The notes under the pieces are model-generated. The model saw nothing but the letters and a program-made list of their open reading frames with translations. It did no database searches and was not told the origin of the DNA. Below, one piece after another: positions 21,704 to 21,772 of a stretch of 21,772 nucleotides of DNA (within the stretch, counting starts at the first letter, position 1; each line of letters opens with the position of its first letter). Source of the DNA: an uncultured Clostridium sp. (GTDB lineage: Bacteria > Bacillota > Clostridia > Clostridiales > Clostridiaceae); contig CAKVLD010000049.1 in assembly GCA_934755305.1 (NCBI GenBank), forward strand, positions 1-21,772, in the 5' to 3' direction. A program made the translations under genes and the position numbers.

Positions 21704-21772
21704 AACGTAAAGAAATTTATAAATTTTTTTTGATAGTGAATACTGAATATTACAGGCTTTCAGTTATGTAAG

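Noticed and set aside
1..21772. tRNA, rRNA, CRISPR array, riboswitch, complete insertion sequence
   Set aside because: No cloverleaf-like GC-rich segments, no evenly spaced repeats, no transposase motifs and no recognisable riboswitch core were seen on either strand. This was by eye only; small RNAs could have been missed.

Overview
The window looks like chromosomal DNA of a low-GC, anaerobic Firmicute, most likely Clostridium sensu stricto (cluster I). The reasons are strong A+T bias, AGA/ATA/TTA-rich codon use, GGAGG-type ribosome binding sites, a protein made of clostridial hydrophobic (ChW) repeats, a two-gene SUF-like Fe-S system, and an iron-dependent alcohol dehydrogenase of the butanol dehydrogenase type. 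The species cannot be fixed from the sequence alone. No rRNA, tRNA, CRISPR array, complete insertion sequence or integrase gene was seen.

Layout. (1) 1-3101: the 3' end of purD with two terminators in tandem, a solitary TPR-containing family 2 glycosyltransferase, and an orphan nucleotidyltransferase-fold protein with a textbook sigma-A promoter. (2) 3114-7843: an accessory-looking stretch. It holds an M42 aminopeptidase with a membrane-protein tail remnant just upstream, a tandem-GNAT protein, and a minus-strand run encoding a PNPOx-like flavoprotein, a GNAT acetyltransferase, the C-terminal remnant of another GNAT, and an aminoglycoside-phosphotransferase-like kinase that lacks its N-lobe. 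(3) 7844-10171: a small orphan gene and the sufC/sufB-like (SmsCB-type) operon. (4) 10317-16107: a secreted papain-family protease, an iron alcohol dehydrogenase followed by an HD-domain protein, a K+-channel-like membrane protein that seems to start at ATA, and a secreted six-repeat ChW protein. (5) 16108-17774: a small mobilizable-element remnant with a dyad that could be part of an oriT, MobC-like and MOB-P relaxase genes, and a GNAT tail fragment. (6) 17818-21704: a low-affinity-type class B penicillin-binding protein, a secreted V8/glutamyl-endopeptidase-like serine protease with a CRP-like dyad upstream, and a DUF4342-like single-pass membrane protein.

How the genes fit together. Most are monocistronic and each is closed by a strong hairpin. 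Convincing co-transcription is limited to sufC-sufB (2-bp gap), mobC-relaxase (2-bp gap), the alcohol dehydrogenase and HD gene (25-bp gap), and possibly the minus-strand accessory run. Three products are predicted to be secreted (papain-like protease, ChW protein, V8-like protease) and three to be membrane bound (ion channel, PBP, DUF4342-like protein). This gives the right half a cell-surface character. The 3.1-7.6 kb and 16.2-17.8 kb stretches are the most plastic parts, with four gene remnants or truncated genes. No multi-gene system that I would call new was found. The best leads are the ATA start, the regulatory dyads before the serine protease and the PBP, and the candidate oriT.
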